From positions 124,001 through 188,000 of the forward strand of contig CAVTJL010000007.1 of NCBI GenBank assembly GCA_963735065.1: a DNA stretch of 64,000 nucleotides, written 5' to 3'. Every line of letters starts with the position of its first letter. Within the stretch, counting starts at the first letter, position 1. Below, piece after piece: positions 8,526-17,162 of this stretch. Under the pieces are notes generated by a model that saw only the letters and a list, made by a program, of their open reading frames with translations, had not been told where the DNA came from and did no database searches. Position numbers and translations under genes: made by a program. Source of the DNA: CAVTJL01 sp963735065 (GTDB lineage Bacteria > Pseudomonadota > Alphaproteobacteria > Geminicoccales > Geminicoccaceae).

Positions 8526-9589
8526 GCGCGCTTCTTTCCGGCGCCATTGATTGCGACGTCCATCCCCAGGTGCCGGGCATCAAGGCGCTCCTGCCCTATC
8601 TCGACGACTACTGGCAGGAGATGGTCGAGGTCCGGGGCATCGAGGGCTTCGAATCGCGCAGCTATCCGCCGCTGGCGCCCCTGACGGCACGACCGGACTG
8701 GCGCGGCGCCGACGGCCGGGCGGCCGAGAGCCCGGGGCCGATGGCCGATCAGCTGTTCGGTCGCTGGGGCGAGAGCCACGCCATCCTCAACTGCCTCTAC
8801 GGCATCCAGCAGATCATGGACGAGCGGCTGGCGGCGGCCGCCGCCGGGGCCGTCAACACGTGGATCGCCAAGGAATGGCTCGATGTCGAGCCACGCTTCC
8901 GGGCGGCGATCGTGGTGCCGGCGCAGAGCCCGGAGCTGGCGGTCGAGGAGATCGAGCGCCGGGCGCCCGACCATCGCTTCGTCCAGATCCTGATGCTGGT
9001 GATGGGCGACCTGCCGCTCGGGCGGCGTTTCTACTGGCCGATCTATGCCGCGGCCGAGCGGCACGGGCTGCCCGTCGCCATCCATCTGGGCAGCTCCTAC
9101 CGGCAGGCGCCCACCGCTCTCGGCTGGCCCAGCACCTATGTCGAGGACTATGTGCACCAGGCCCAGGCTTTTCAGGGCCAGCTTGGGAGCCTCATCAGCC
9201 ATGGGGTGTTCAACCAGCATCCGGGGCTGAAGATCGTCTTGAGCGAGTCGGGCATCACGTGGCTGCCGCCTTTCATGTGGCGGTTCTCCAAGAACTGGCG
9301 CGGGCTCAGGATGGAGATCCCCTGGGTCGACAGGGCGCCGGTCGAGATCATCCGCGAGCATGTCCGCCTCACCTTGCAGCCCATCGACGCACCGGATCAG
9401 GGGGATGCGCTTTTGAGGGTGATCGAGCATCTGGGCTCGGAGGACATGTTGCTCTATTCTTCGGATTATCCGCACTGGCAGTTCGATGGTGACGAGGTTC
9501 TGCCCGAGGGCATCCCGGAATCCTTGCGCCGGAAGATTCTCGTCGAGAACCCAAGGTCTACCTATCCGCGGCTCGGAGGCTCACCATGA
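8522..9589 (+). CDS. Amidohydrolase family 2 protein (first of a tandem pair)
   Basis: A 355-residue TIM-barrel enzyme of the amidohydrolase-2 family, which includes metal-dependent hydrolases and non-oxidative decarboxylases. Likely metal and active-site residues sit in IDCDVHP near the N-terminus, VAIHLGSSYR in the middle, and LLYSSDYPHWQFD near the end. The start is GTG 8522, set by GGGAG eight bases upstream and by overlap with the preceding stop. Only one histidine is present in the N-terminal motif instead of the HxH of classical members. It is followed with overlap by a related enzyme. The reaction cannot be named; hydrolysis of an ester, lactone or amide, or decarboxylation, are all possible. 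Confidence 0.83.
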   Translation: MSALLSGAIDCDVHPQVPGIKALLPYLDDYWQEMVEVRGIEGFESRSYPPLAPLTARPDWRGADGRAAESPGPMADQLFGRWGESHAILNCLYGIQQIMDERLAAAAAGAVNTWIAKEWLDVEPRFRAAIVVPAQSPELAVEEIERRAPDHRFVQILMLVMGDLPLGRRFYWPIYAAAERHGLPVAIHLGSSYRQAPTALGWPSTYVEDYVHQAQAFQGQLGSLISHGVFNQHPGLKIVLSESGITWLPPFMWRFSKNWRGLRMEIPWVDRAPVEIIREHVRLTLQPIDAPDQGDALLRVIEHLGSEDMLLYSSDYPHWQFDGDEVLPEGIPESLRRKILVENPRSTYPRLGGSP

Positions 9590-10722
9590 GTTTGGACGTC
9601 CTTGAGATCGATCGCAGCGACGCGAGCGAGGCTCCCGAGCGGGAGGCTACCCGCAAGGTGCGGGCCGGCATCGTCGACTGCGACGTCCACCCGACCGTGC
9701 GCAGCCCCCTGGACCTCAAGCCCTATCTCTCCGCCCGCTGGTGGGAGCACTTCCGCGCCTACGGCCTGCGGCCGCGGCACGGCATGGCGCAGGGCGATCC
9801 CTATCCCAAGGCGCAGCCGCGGGCGGCCCGTCGCGATGCCTGGGCACCCAACGGCGACCAGCCGGGTAGCAATCTCGCCTTCATGCGCGAGAACTATCTC
9901 GACCCCTACAATATCGATCATGCGATCCTGAGCCCGCTCAACCCCTCGGGTCAGGGCGATCAGAACACCGAGTTCAGCATCGCCATGACGCACGCCACCA
10001 ACCAGTGGCAGATCGACACCTTCACGAGCCAGGAGCGGCGCATGAAGGCCTCGATCGTCATCCCCTACGAGGATGCCGAGGCCTCGGTGCGCGAGATCGA
10101 GCTGCGCGGCGATGATCCCGCCTTCGCCCAGGTCCTCATTCTCACCCGCACCAGCGAGCCGATCGGCAAGCGCCGCTACTGGCCGATCTTCGAGGCGGCA
10201 TGCCGTCACGGCCTGCCGGTGGCGCTGCACGTCTTTGGCTATAGCGGCCATCCGGTGAGCGGCACGGGCTGGCCGTCCTACTATATCGAGGAGATGACGG
10301 GCCATTCGGCCGCCTGTCAGGCGGCGGTGACGAGCCTCGTCATGGAGGGCGTCTTCGAGCGCTTCCCCGAGCTCAAGATCGTCATCATCGAGGGCGGCTT
10401 CGCCTGGCTGCCGCCGCTGGCCTGGCGGCTCGACAAGCACTGGGCGCGCATGCGGGACGAGGTGCCCCATGTGCGGCGGCCGCCTTCGGAGTACCTGAAG
10501 CAGCAGCTCTGGATCACGACCCAGCCGATGGAGGAGCCGGCCGATCCGGCCCATCTCATCGAGGTGATGGACTGGCTTGGCTGGGACCGGCTGCTGTTCG
10601 CGACCGACTACCCGCACTGGGACTTCGACGACCCGATGCGCGCCCTGCCCGGCCGCCTCGACCCGGCGCGCCGCCTGCAGATCCAGTCCGGCAACGCCCA
10701 CAAGGTCTACCGGCTGGACTGA
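9586..10722 (+). CDS. Amidohydrolase family 2 protein (second of a tandem pair)
   Basis: A 378-residue paralogue of the preceding enzyme. It shares the signatures IVDCDVHP, VALHVFGYSGHP and LLFATDYPHWDFD, and the intermediate segments KRRYWPIFEAACRHGLP and LKIVIIEGGFAWLPPLAW line up with the equivalent stretches of its neighbour. It differs by an N-terminal extension of about 25 residues and by the insertion PLNPSGQGDQNTEFSIA. Both copies keep the same metal-site residues, so both are probably active, perhaps as two subunits or on successive substrates. ATG 9586 overlaps the upstream stop as ATGA; the downstream stop shares one base with the Rieske gene. Confidence 0.83.
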   Translation: MSLDVLEIDRSDASEAPEREATRKVRAGIVDCDVHPTVRSPLDLKPYLSARWWEHFRAYGLRPRHGMAQGDPYPKAQPRAARRDAWAPNGDQPGSNLAFMRENYLDPYNIDHAILSPLNPSGQGDQNTEFSIAMTHATNQWQIDTFTSQERRMKASIVIPYEDAEASVREIELRGDDPAFAQVLILTRTSEPIGKRRYWPIFEAACRHGLPVALHVFGYSGHPVSGTGWPSYYIEEMTGHSAACQAAVTSLVMEGVFERFPELKIVIIEGGFAWLPPLAWRLDKHWARMRDEVPHVRRPPSEYLKQQLWITTQPMEEPADPAHLIEVMDWLGWDRLLFATDYPHWDFDDPMRALPGRLDPARRLQIQSGNAHKVYRLD

Positions 10723-11135
10723 TGGCCCGCCATGTCGTGGCGACCGTCCAGGAGATCCCGGAGGGCGGTCGCAAGCTCGTCACCGTGCGCGGCCGGCCGA
10801 TCACGATCTTCAACGTCAAGGGCGAGTATTTCGCGCTCTTCGACCGCTGCCCGCACGAGGGCGGCAGCCTCTGTCGCGGCAAGATCACCGGTCTCGTCCA
10901 GTCGGACGGGCCGGGCCACTATGAGCTGACCCGCAAGGGCGAGATCATCCGCTGCCCCTGGCACGGCTGGGAGTTCGACCTGCGCACGGGCAAGTCCTGG
11001 TGCGACCCGCGCCGGACCCGGGTGCGCAGCTACGCCGCCTCGGTCGAGGCCGGCGCCACGCTCATCGAGGGGCCCTATGTCGCCGAGACCTTCGAGGTGA
11101 CGGTCGAGGACGACTACATCGTGCTCGAGGTCTGA
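10722..11135 (+). CDS. Rieske-type [2Fe-2S] ferredoxin
   Basis: A 137-residue single-domain Rieske protein. The cluster ligands are Cys43 and His45 (CPHEGG) and Cys78 and His81 (CPWHGWEFD). The 32-residue gap between the half-motifs is much longer than the 15-17 residues in classical dioxygenase ferredoxins, and it contains an extra Cys51. No oxygenase or reductase is encoded beside it. It ends the operon and overlaps the second amidohydrolase by one base, so it may carry electrons for a step in the same pathway. That role is inferred from position only. Confidence 0.85.
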   Translation: MARHVVATVQEIPEGGRKLVTVRGRPITIFNVKGEYFALFDRCPHEGGSLCRGKITGLVQSDGPGHYELTRKGEIIRCPWHGWEFDLRTGKSWCDPRRTRVRSYAASVEAGATLIEGPYVAETFEVTVEDDYIVLEV

Positions 11136-11247
11136 GGCAGCCCCGCTCCCTCTAAAGACCGGCGACGCAACGCCGGCAGCTGGGCTAGGATGCCGCCGCA
11201 AAGAAGGGCCAGACGACATCCGCGCACACACCACGAGCAGCCTCGCC

Positions 11248-12519
11248 GTGTTGCGGGCGCCCGGCGCAGCACGCCTTTGGGCTGCCGGGCTCGCCACCAA
11301 TGTCGTGCGCTGGTTCGAGATGCTGGCCTTCGGTCTCTATGCGCTGCAGGTCACCGGCTCGCCTTTGCTCGTGGCAGCCATGACCCTGGCACGGATGCTG
11401 CCGATCCTCCTCCTCAGCGTGCCCCTCACCGGGCTGATCGAAGGCCGCGATCGGCGTCGCATCCTGATGGCCTTCCTCGTCATGGCGGGCCTCGTGGAGG
11501 CGGGGCTGCTGCTCGCGACCCTGACGGGCCATCTGACGATAGGCCTCCTGCTCGTAGGCTCGCTCCTGGCCGGCGTCTTCTGGGCGGTCGAGGCGCCCGT
11601 GCGCCGGACCATGCTGGCCGAGGCGGGCGGCGTTGCCACCGCCGGCACCAGCATGGGCGTCGAGGTCGCGCTCAATCAGCTGACGCGGACGGTGGGCACC
11701 ATCGCCGGTGGCGTCGTCATCGCGATGATCGGTCTCAACGGTGTCTTCGTAGCGGGCCTTCTCCTCTACGCCGTCGCGCTCGCCCTGGTCGCAGGTGTCC
11801 CTCGACCGGAGCGTCCACGGAACGTCCGGGGGATGAGCATCGGCGCGCTGCTCGAGGGTATCAGGTGGGTACGACAGGACCGGCTGCTGTCGGGAGCGGT
11901 GCTGGTCACCGTGATCTTCAATCTCTTTGCCTTCCCCTACGTGGCGCTGGCCCCGGTGATCGGCGAGCGCGCCCTCCATCTCTCGCCGATCGGGATCGGC
12001 CTCCTGATGGCAACGGAGGCGGGCTCGGGCGTCGTGGGCGCGCTCCTCGTCGCCTTCTACGCCCGGGAAGAGCATTACCGCCGCATCTATGCGCTTGGAC
12101 CTATCATCTTCGTCCTGGGCACCCTCGGGCTGGCCCTTGCGCCGACGGCGGGACTGGCTGCCGCCTCTCTCGCCTTCTCCGGCCTCGGCATCGCCGGATT
12201 CTCGGCGATGCAGATGGTTCTCCCTCTTCAGGCGGCACCGCCCGATCTGCGCATGCGCGTCGTCGGCGTGATCTCGATGAGCATCGGTGTGGGCCCCTTT
12301 GGCTTCCTCCTCGTCGGCATGCTAGCCCAGTGGCAGGGTGCCGTGCTGGCGCAGGTGACGATCTCGGTCCTTGGCCTCGCGACGATGGCGCTGACGCTGT
12401 GGCGCTATCCCGAGCTGCTCAGCGCGGCCAAGCTCGTCCCGGCGATGCCGACGCCGACGCGCCCGGTCCCGCCGTTGCTGCGAGGAAGCGTTCACATGAA
12501 GCCACCGAGCGCCATTTGA
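11248..12519 (+). CDS. MFS transporter (EntS-like exporter type)
   Basis: A 423-residue major facilitator superfamily protein with about ten to twelve membrane segments. It opens with RLWAAGLATNVVRWFEMLAF, a layout shared with EntS-type and similar drug or siderophore exporters. The loop GLIEGRDRRRILM between helices 2 and 3 corresponds to the conserved MFS motif A. GTG 11248 is taken as start, since no ATG in this frame lies near, but no strong ribosome site is visible. It is separated from the Rieske gene by 112 bases and may be a separate unit. The substrate is unknown, and export is inferred from family resemblance. Confidence 0.78.
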   Translation: MLRAPGAARLWAAGLATNVVRWFEMLAFGLYALQVTGSPLLVAAMTLARMLPILLLSVPLTGLIEGRDRRRILMAFLVMAGLVEAGLLLATLTGHLTIGLLLVGSLLAGVFWAVEAPVRRTMLAEAGGVATAGTSMGVEVALNQLTRTVGTIAGGVVIAMIGLNGVFVAGLLLYAVALALVAGVPRPERPRNVRGMSIGALLEGIRWVRQDRLLSGAVLVTVIFNLFAFPYVALAPVIGERALHLSPIGIGLLMATEAGSGVVGALLVAFYAREEHYRRIYALGPIIFVLGTLGLALAPTAGLAAASLAFSGLGIAGFSAMQMVLPLQAAPPDLRMRVVGVISMSIGVGPFGFLLVGMLAQWQGAVLAQVTISVLGLATMALTLWRYPELLSAAKLVPAMPTPTRPVPPLLRGSVHMKPPSAI

Positions 12520-12573
12520 ACGAGAGGATCCGAGCCGTCCTGCTCGGAGCGGCACCCAGCCCGCGAGGTAGCC

Positions 12574-13557
12574 ATGGCCCGTGCCCTCCTCCTGACCAAG
12601 AACGACGGCGGCGTCCATGCCGAGCTCGGCACCATCGAGCCTTCGGATCTGCCGGATGGCGACGTGACCGTCGAGGTCGCGTTCTCCACTCTCAACTACA
12701 AGGACGCGCTCGCCATCACCGGCAAGGCGCCGATCGCCCGCCGCTTTCCGATGGTGCCCGGGATCGACCTTGCCGGCAGGGTGTCCGCGAGCAGCCATCC
12801 CGGCGTGGCACCGGGCGATCAGGTCGTCCTGAACGGGTGGGGACTCGGCGAGACGCATTGGGGTGGCATGGCGGAGATCGCCCGGGTCCGGGGCGACTGG
12901 CTGGTGCCGCTGCCGGCCGCCTTCACGCCGGCCCAGGCGATGGCGATCGGCACCGCCGGCTACACGGCGATGCTGTCCGTGCTGCGGCTGGAGGAGCACG
13001 GCGTGACCCCGGACAAAGGCCCACTGGTCGTAACCGGAGCCAGCGGCGGCGTCGGCAGCATTGCGATCGCTCTGCTGGCCAGGCTCGGCTACGAGGTCTG
13101 GGCGATGACCGGTCGGCCCGAGCAGGGCGACTATCTGCGAGCGCTCGGCGCCGCCGATCTCGTTGCCCGCGCCGACTATGAGGGTCCCGCCCGCCCTTTG
13201 GCCAAGGAGCGCTGGGCCGGCGGGGTCGACGCTGCCGGGGGCAACATCCTGGCAAATCTCCTGGCCGCTTGCCGCTATGGCGGCGTGGTCGCTGCCTGCG
13301 GGCTCGCGGCGAGCATGGATCTGCCGGCGTCGATGGCGCCCTTCATTCTGCGCGGCGTCACGCTCGCGGGTGTCGACAGTGTGTACGTGCCGCGCGAGCG
13401 CCGGCTCGTCGCGTGGCAGCGCCTGGCGCGGGACCTCGACACCGGGCTGCTCGACGCCATGACTAGCACCATAGGGCTCGGCGAGGCGATCGACGCCGCC
13501 AGGGATCTCCTCGCCAGCCGGCTGCACGGCCGCGTGGTCGTCGACGTCGGCCGCTGA
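12574..13557 (+). CDS. acuI: Acrylyl-CoA reductase-like quinone oxidoreductase (AcuI/YhdH family)
   Basis: A 327-residue medium-chain dehydrogenase/reductase without the zinc site. It has the typical N-terminal phrase FSTLNYKDALAITGKAP, then FPMVPGIDLAGRV, and a nucleotide-binding motif TGASGGVGSIAIALLARLG in the middle. These match AcuI/YhdH, NADPH-dependent reductases that convert acryloyl-CoA to propionyl-CoA and protect against the reactive acrylyl compound. It follows the MFS gene by 54 bases on the same strand. No DMSP or propionate genes lie nearby, so the physiological substrate is left open. Confidence 0.85.
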   Translation: MARALLLTKNDGGVHAELGTIEPSDLPDGDVTVEVAFSTLNYKDALAITGKAPIARRFPMVPGIDLAGRVSASSHPGVAPGDQVVLNGWGLGETHWGGMAEIARVRGDWLVPLPAAFTPAQAMAIGTAGYTAMLSVLRLEEHGVTPDKGPLVVTGASGGVGSIAIALLARLGYEVWAMTGRPEQGDYLRALGAADLVARADYEGPARPLAKERWAGGVDAAGGNILANLLAACRYGGVVAACGLAASMDLPASMAPFILRGVTLAGVDSVYVPRERRLVAWQRLARDLDTGLLDAMTSTIGLGEAIDAARDLLASRLHGRVVVDVGR

Positions 13558-13593
13558 GCCCCTGCGCCGGGAGCTCCCGCGCCGACGGATCGC

Positions 13594-16354
13594 TCAGGGC
13601 TTCGCCGGCGCGTCGCCGACGGACCCGCCATCGCTTGAGGGCGGCGTCTCGCCCAAGGCACCGCTGAGCTGCTGCATGGCTTGGCCGAACGCCGCCCAAT
13701 CGCCCCGGCCCAGCGCCGACTGGGCCTCGTGCAGCGCGTCTCGGGCGCGTTGCACATCGGTCGGGACGCCGACGGTTTCGGCGGGTGCTCCCGTTGCGGC
13801 CCGCCCCTGCGTGGCGCCGCCGCCGAACACCATGTTGATCGCCTCATCGAGCGTCTCCGCCATGGCGACGCTGTTGCCGTCGCTCACGATCACCCGCTTG
13901 AGCTGCGGGATATCGTTGCCCTCGGCGCGAAGATAGACGGGCTCGACGTAGAGAAAGCCGTCGTCGACAGGAATGACGAAGAGGTTGCCGCGGATGACCC
14001 GCGAGCCGTGCTGGTCCCACAAGGAGAGCTGACGCGAGATCGTGGTGTCCTGATCGATGGTCGCCTCGATCTGCGTGGGACCGAGGATCAGCCGCTCCTT
14101 CGGCAGCTTGAAGACGACGATCTGGCCGTAGTGCTCGGGATCGCAGCGCGCCGCCATCCAGGCGATCATGTTGTCGCGATTTGCTGGGGTCAGCGGCATC
14201 ATCAGCATGAACTCGAGCCGCTTCTCGCCCGGCAGGCGCACGAGCATGTAGTAGGGCTCGACCTGCACCGTGCTTCCGGCGTAGCGCTCCTTGGGGATCT
14301 GCCAGAGATCCTCGTTGTTGTAGAACACCTGCGGGTCGGTCATGTGGAAGCTCGCATACTTCGCGACCTGGATCTCGAAGAGGTCCTGGGGGAAGCGAAG
14401 ATGCGCGCGAAGGCCGGCCGGCATGTCGGCAAGCGGCCGGAAAAGGCCGGGGAAGGCCGCCGCATAGACCTTCAGCACGGGATCCTTCGGATCCGCCGTG
14501 TAGAAGGCGACATCGCCCTGATAGGCGTCCACGACCACCTTCACGCTGTTCCTGATGTAGCTGATCCCCTGACGCGTCGGCTGGGCATAGGGAAAGCTGC
14601 GGCCGACCGTGTAGGCGTCCTGAACCCAGAAGAGCCGCCCGGAATCGACGACGAGATAGGGGTCGCGATCGAGCTCCAGGAAGGGTGCTATCTTGCCGAT
14701 GCGCGTCTGGATCTGGCGCCAGAGCTGGATGCGGCTCTCGGGCTTCACATAATCCGAGATCAGGATGCCGAGGTCGTTCTCGTGCCATGCATAGACGAGA
14801 CGCCTGAGGGTGCTGTCGAGCAGCACGCCGCCGTGCCGCCTGGTAGCTCGCATAGACATTGTCGTCGCCCTTCGGATAGTCGAGCTCCTTTACGCCCGTG
14901 TCGACGACGCGATAGCCCGTGTCCTCCTCGCCGTAATAGACGGCCGGCTGGGAGACGGGCAGGTCGGGTGGCGTCTCGGGCGGGATGTTCTTGACGATCA
15001 GCACCGGCAGGCCGTCCGGCGTCTTCTCCGCCGCCGGGGCCATGACCAGACCGAAGCCGTGCGTGTATTGCAGCCGGCGGTTGACCCAGGTCTCGCTGGT
15101 GCCGGGCAGCTGATCCGACAGCTCGCGGGCCGAGAGCAGCACCTGCCGGTAGGCGCCGCCCAGATGATAGCGGTCCACGTCGACGTCGAGGAAGGTGTAG
15201 TAGGATCGGATCTGCTGCAGCTGGCGGAAGGTCTGCTGGAGCGGCTGCCAGTCCCAGAGACGGATGTTGTCGATCGTGTCGCGGTTCGCGTTGATCGCCG
15301 CCATGTCGAGCGTGGGCTTGGGGTCGTAGCTCCGCACCTCGGCCGCATCGAGGCCGAAGGCCTGTCGCGTCGCCGCGATGCTGCGCTCGAGGTAGGGCGT
15401 CTCGAGGGCGAGCTCGTTGGGCTCGACCACGAAGCTTTGAAAGATCGTGGGGAGGACGACCACAATGGCGAGCCACACGGCTATCAGGCCGCCGACGCCG
15501 AACGGCAGGAGCCAAGCCCACCGCGTCGTCAACGTTACGACCAGCGTGCCCGCGAGCGCCAGGGTGAGCACGCCTGCCACCCAGAGCGCCCAGCGGGTGA
15601 CATGGAGCGCCGTGTAGCCGGCGCCGAACACGACGCCCGAGGACTCGGTGAGCAGGCCGTAGCGATCGAGGACGTAGCCCGCCGCCCAGGCGAGCAGGAA
15701 GAGCACCGCGTTGGCGAGCAGGTGGCGGATGGCGCCCCGTGGGCCAACGAGGCCGTGCCCCGAGCGATAGTGAAGGAGGCCTGCGCGGATATAGCCCCAG
15801 GCGATCAGGGCGGTTGCTAGGAACGTCAGGACCGTGGCGGCGTTTTGGATCTCGTTCAGAAACGGCAGCGTGAACAGGTAGAAGCCGAGATCACGATGAA
15901 AGACCGGGTCCGTCTGGCCGAAGGGCTGAGCCCAGACGAAACGGATGAAGCTCTCCCAGCTGCCCGAGAAACCCAGCCCGACGACGCAGGCAGCAAGCGC
16001 TGCCACGATGGCCTCGCCGGCCGCAACCCACCAGGCACGGATACGCATCGCTCCGCCCGCGATGAGGAGGGTGCCGGGTCCAGGCGCGCTACCAGGAGGG
16101 GCACCATGATGGCTCCGAACCTGGCGGATGAAGAGGTGGAGATTGATCCAGATGAAGACGAAGACGACACCGGTCACCACGGCGAAGAGCCCGAGCCTGA
16201 TGAGCAACGGACGCCAGAACATCGTCGGATAGCCGATCGCCTCGAACCAGTAGAGGCTGGCGAGCCAATGCGCCACGAGAAGAGCCGCCAGGACCAGAGG
16301 CACCAACAGCAAGAGCATCAGCGGGGAGGCGAGAAGACGGAGGAGTGGGCGCAT
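13594..16354 (-). pseudogene. UPF0182 (COG1615) membrane protein, frameshifted by one base
   Basis: Read across two frames this is a UPF0182 family protein of about 919 residues. The N-terminal part has seven or so membrane spans (LLRLLASPLMLLLLVPLV onward); the large outer-facing part includes YDPKPTLDMAAINANR, RNSVKVVVDAY and FYNNEDLWQIPKERY. The frame is lost near 14836-14842: the first frame ends properly at NVYASYQ, and the second continues with GGVLLDSTLRRL. The total length of 2761 bases is one more than a multiple of three, so a single extra base explains it. Both halves are otherwise well preserved, arguing for a recent mutation or sequencing error. Function of the family is unknown. 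Start ATG 16354 is the best fit to the membrane N-terminus. Confidence 0.82.
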
Positions 16355-16745
16355 GACGTTGCGGCGATTTCCATGGCACGAGAGCCGGGACGACCCTTCT
16401 GGCTGAGCGGCTGGCCATGGCCGTACCCGTGCCGGTATGATGCCGGAGAAGGGCAGCTTCGTCCTAAGGCTAATGCGCCGGCAGGTGATTCGGGACCCCG
16501 CATTCGTCCCTGGAATCGCCCCGTGAGGCATCTCGGCGGCATGCAACCCGCTGGACGATGGGTGTGCCGGTGTCGTAGCTGAGAGTGTCGCTGGTGATCG
16601 AGGCGCCGGGCCCCGGGGCCGATCGATCTTCGCGACCAAGCCCGCAGCCTGCGGCACCCTCCGCCGAGCCAAAGCGGCGAGTGAGCCGGGACGAGCGGGT
16701 CGCTGAGGGATCGAGCGCGAGCAAGCGGGATCGAGACAAAAGCGT
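16355..16745. other. Intergenic region without recognised features
   Basis: These 391 bases separate the UPF0182 gene from a small divergent gene. I see only a GGGCCCCGGGGCC palindrome near 16607-16620 and no convincing promoter, RNA or gene. The promoters of both neighbours should lie here. Confidence 0.4.
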
Positions 16746-17099
16746 ATGACTGAAGCCGAGCTCGAGGAACGAGAGGTTGCGGCCGAGCTGTTCGAGCTCA
16801 GGCGACGCGTGGTGCTGGACCAGCAGGACGCAGAGCAGGTCGCCGACGACTATGAGCGCGTCCTGCTGGAGACACCGGCGCCGAGCTTCGCTCATTGGGA
16901 GGCGCTGCGTCGCCTGAGGGAGACGCTGGCGCGCGAGCAGGACGCGGAGCGTAGCCGTCTGTTGCTTCGTGAGATGACCAGGGTTACGGCCGCCAGCCGG
17001 AACGCTGCCACCGCGGCAGCGCTCGCCACCGTGATCGCCGGCCTCGTCGCGGTTGCGGCGCTGGTCGTGGCCGTGGTCAGCCTCGCGGCGTCGGCCTGA
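16746..17099 (+). CDS. Small hypothetical protein with C-terminal membrane segment
   Basis: A 117-residue predicted protein. The first 80 residues are charged and helical with a likely coiled coil (ELEEREVAAELFELRRR, EALRRLRETLAREQDAER). The end is a single hydrophobic stretch of about 30 residues (ATVIAGLVAVAALVVAVV), which suggests a tail-anchored membrane protein. The amphipathic heptad pattern and clean stop support a real gene, although the ribosome site is weak. I recognise no family. It lies between the UPF0182 gene and a glycosyltransferase on the other strand. Confidence 0.5.
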   Translation: MTEAELEEREVAAELFELRRRVVLDQQDAEQVADDYERVLLETPAPSFAHWEALRRLRETLAREQDAERSRLLLREMTRVTAASRNAATAAALATVIAGLVAVAALVVAVVSLAASA

Positions 17100-17162
17100 G
17101 CCAGGCCGGCAGAGCCCGCCGGCACGCCACGAGACTCCAAGGGATCGGTCCCGCCTCGCCGG

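Noticed and set aside
16470..16895. Minus-strand open frame opposite the small hypothetical gene
   Set aside because: Low-complexity composition without motifs; the plus-strand frame has a coherent coiled-coil and membrane pattern.
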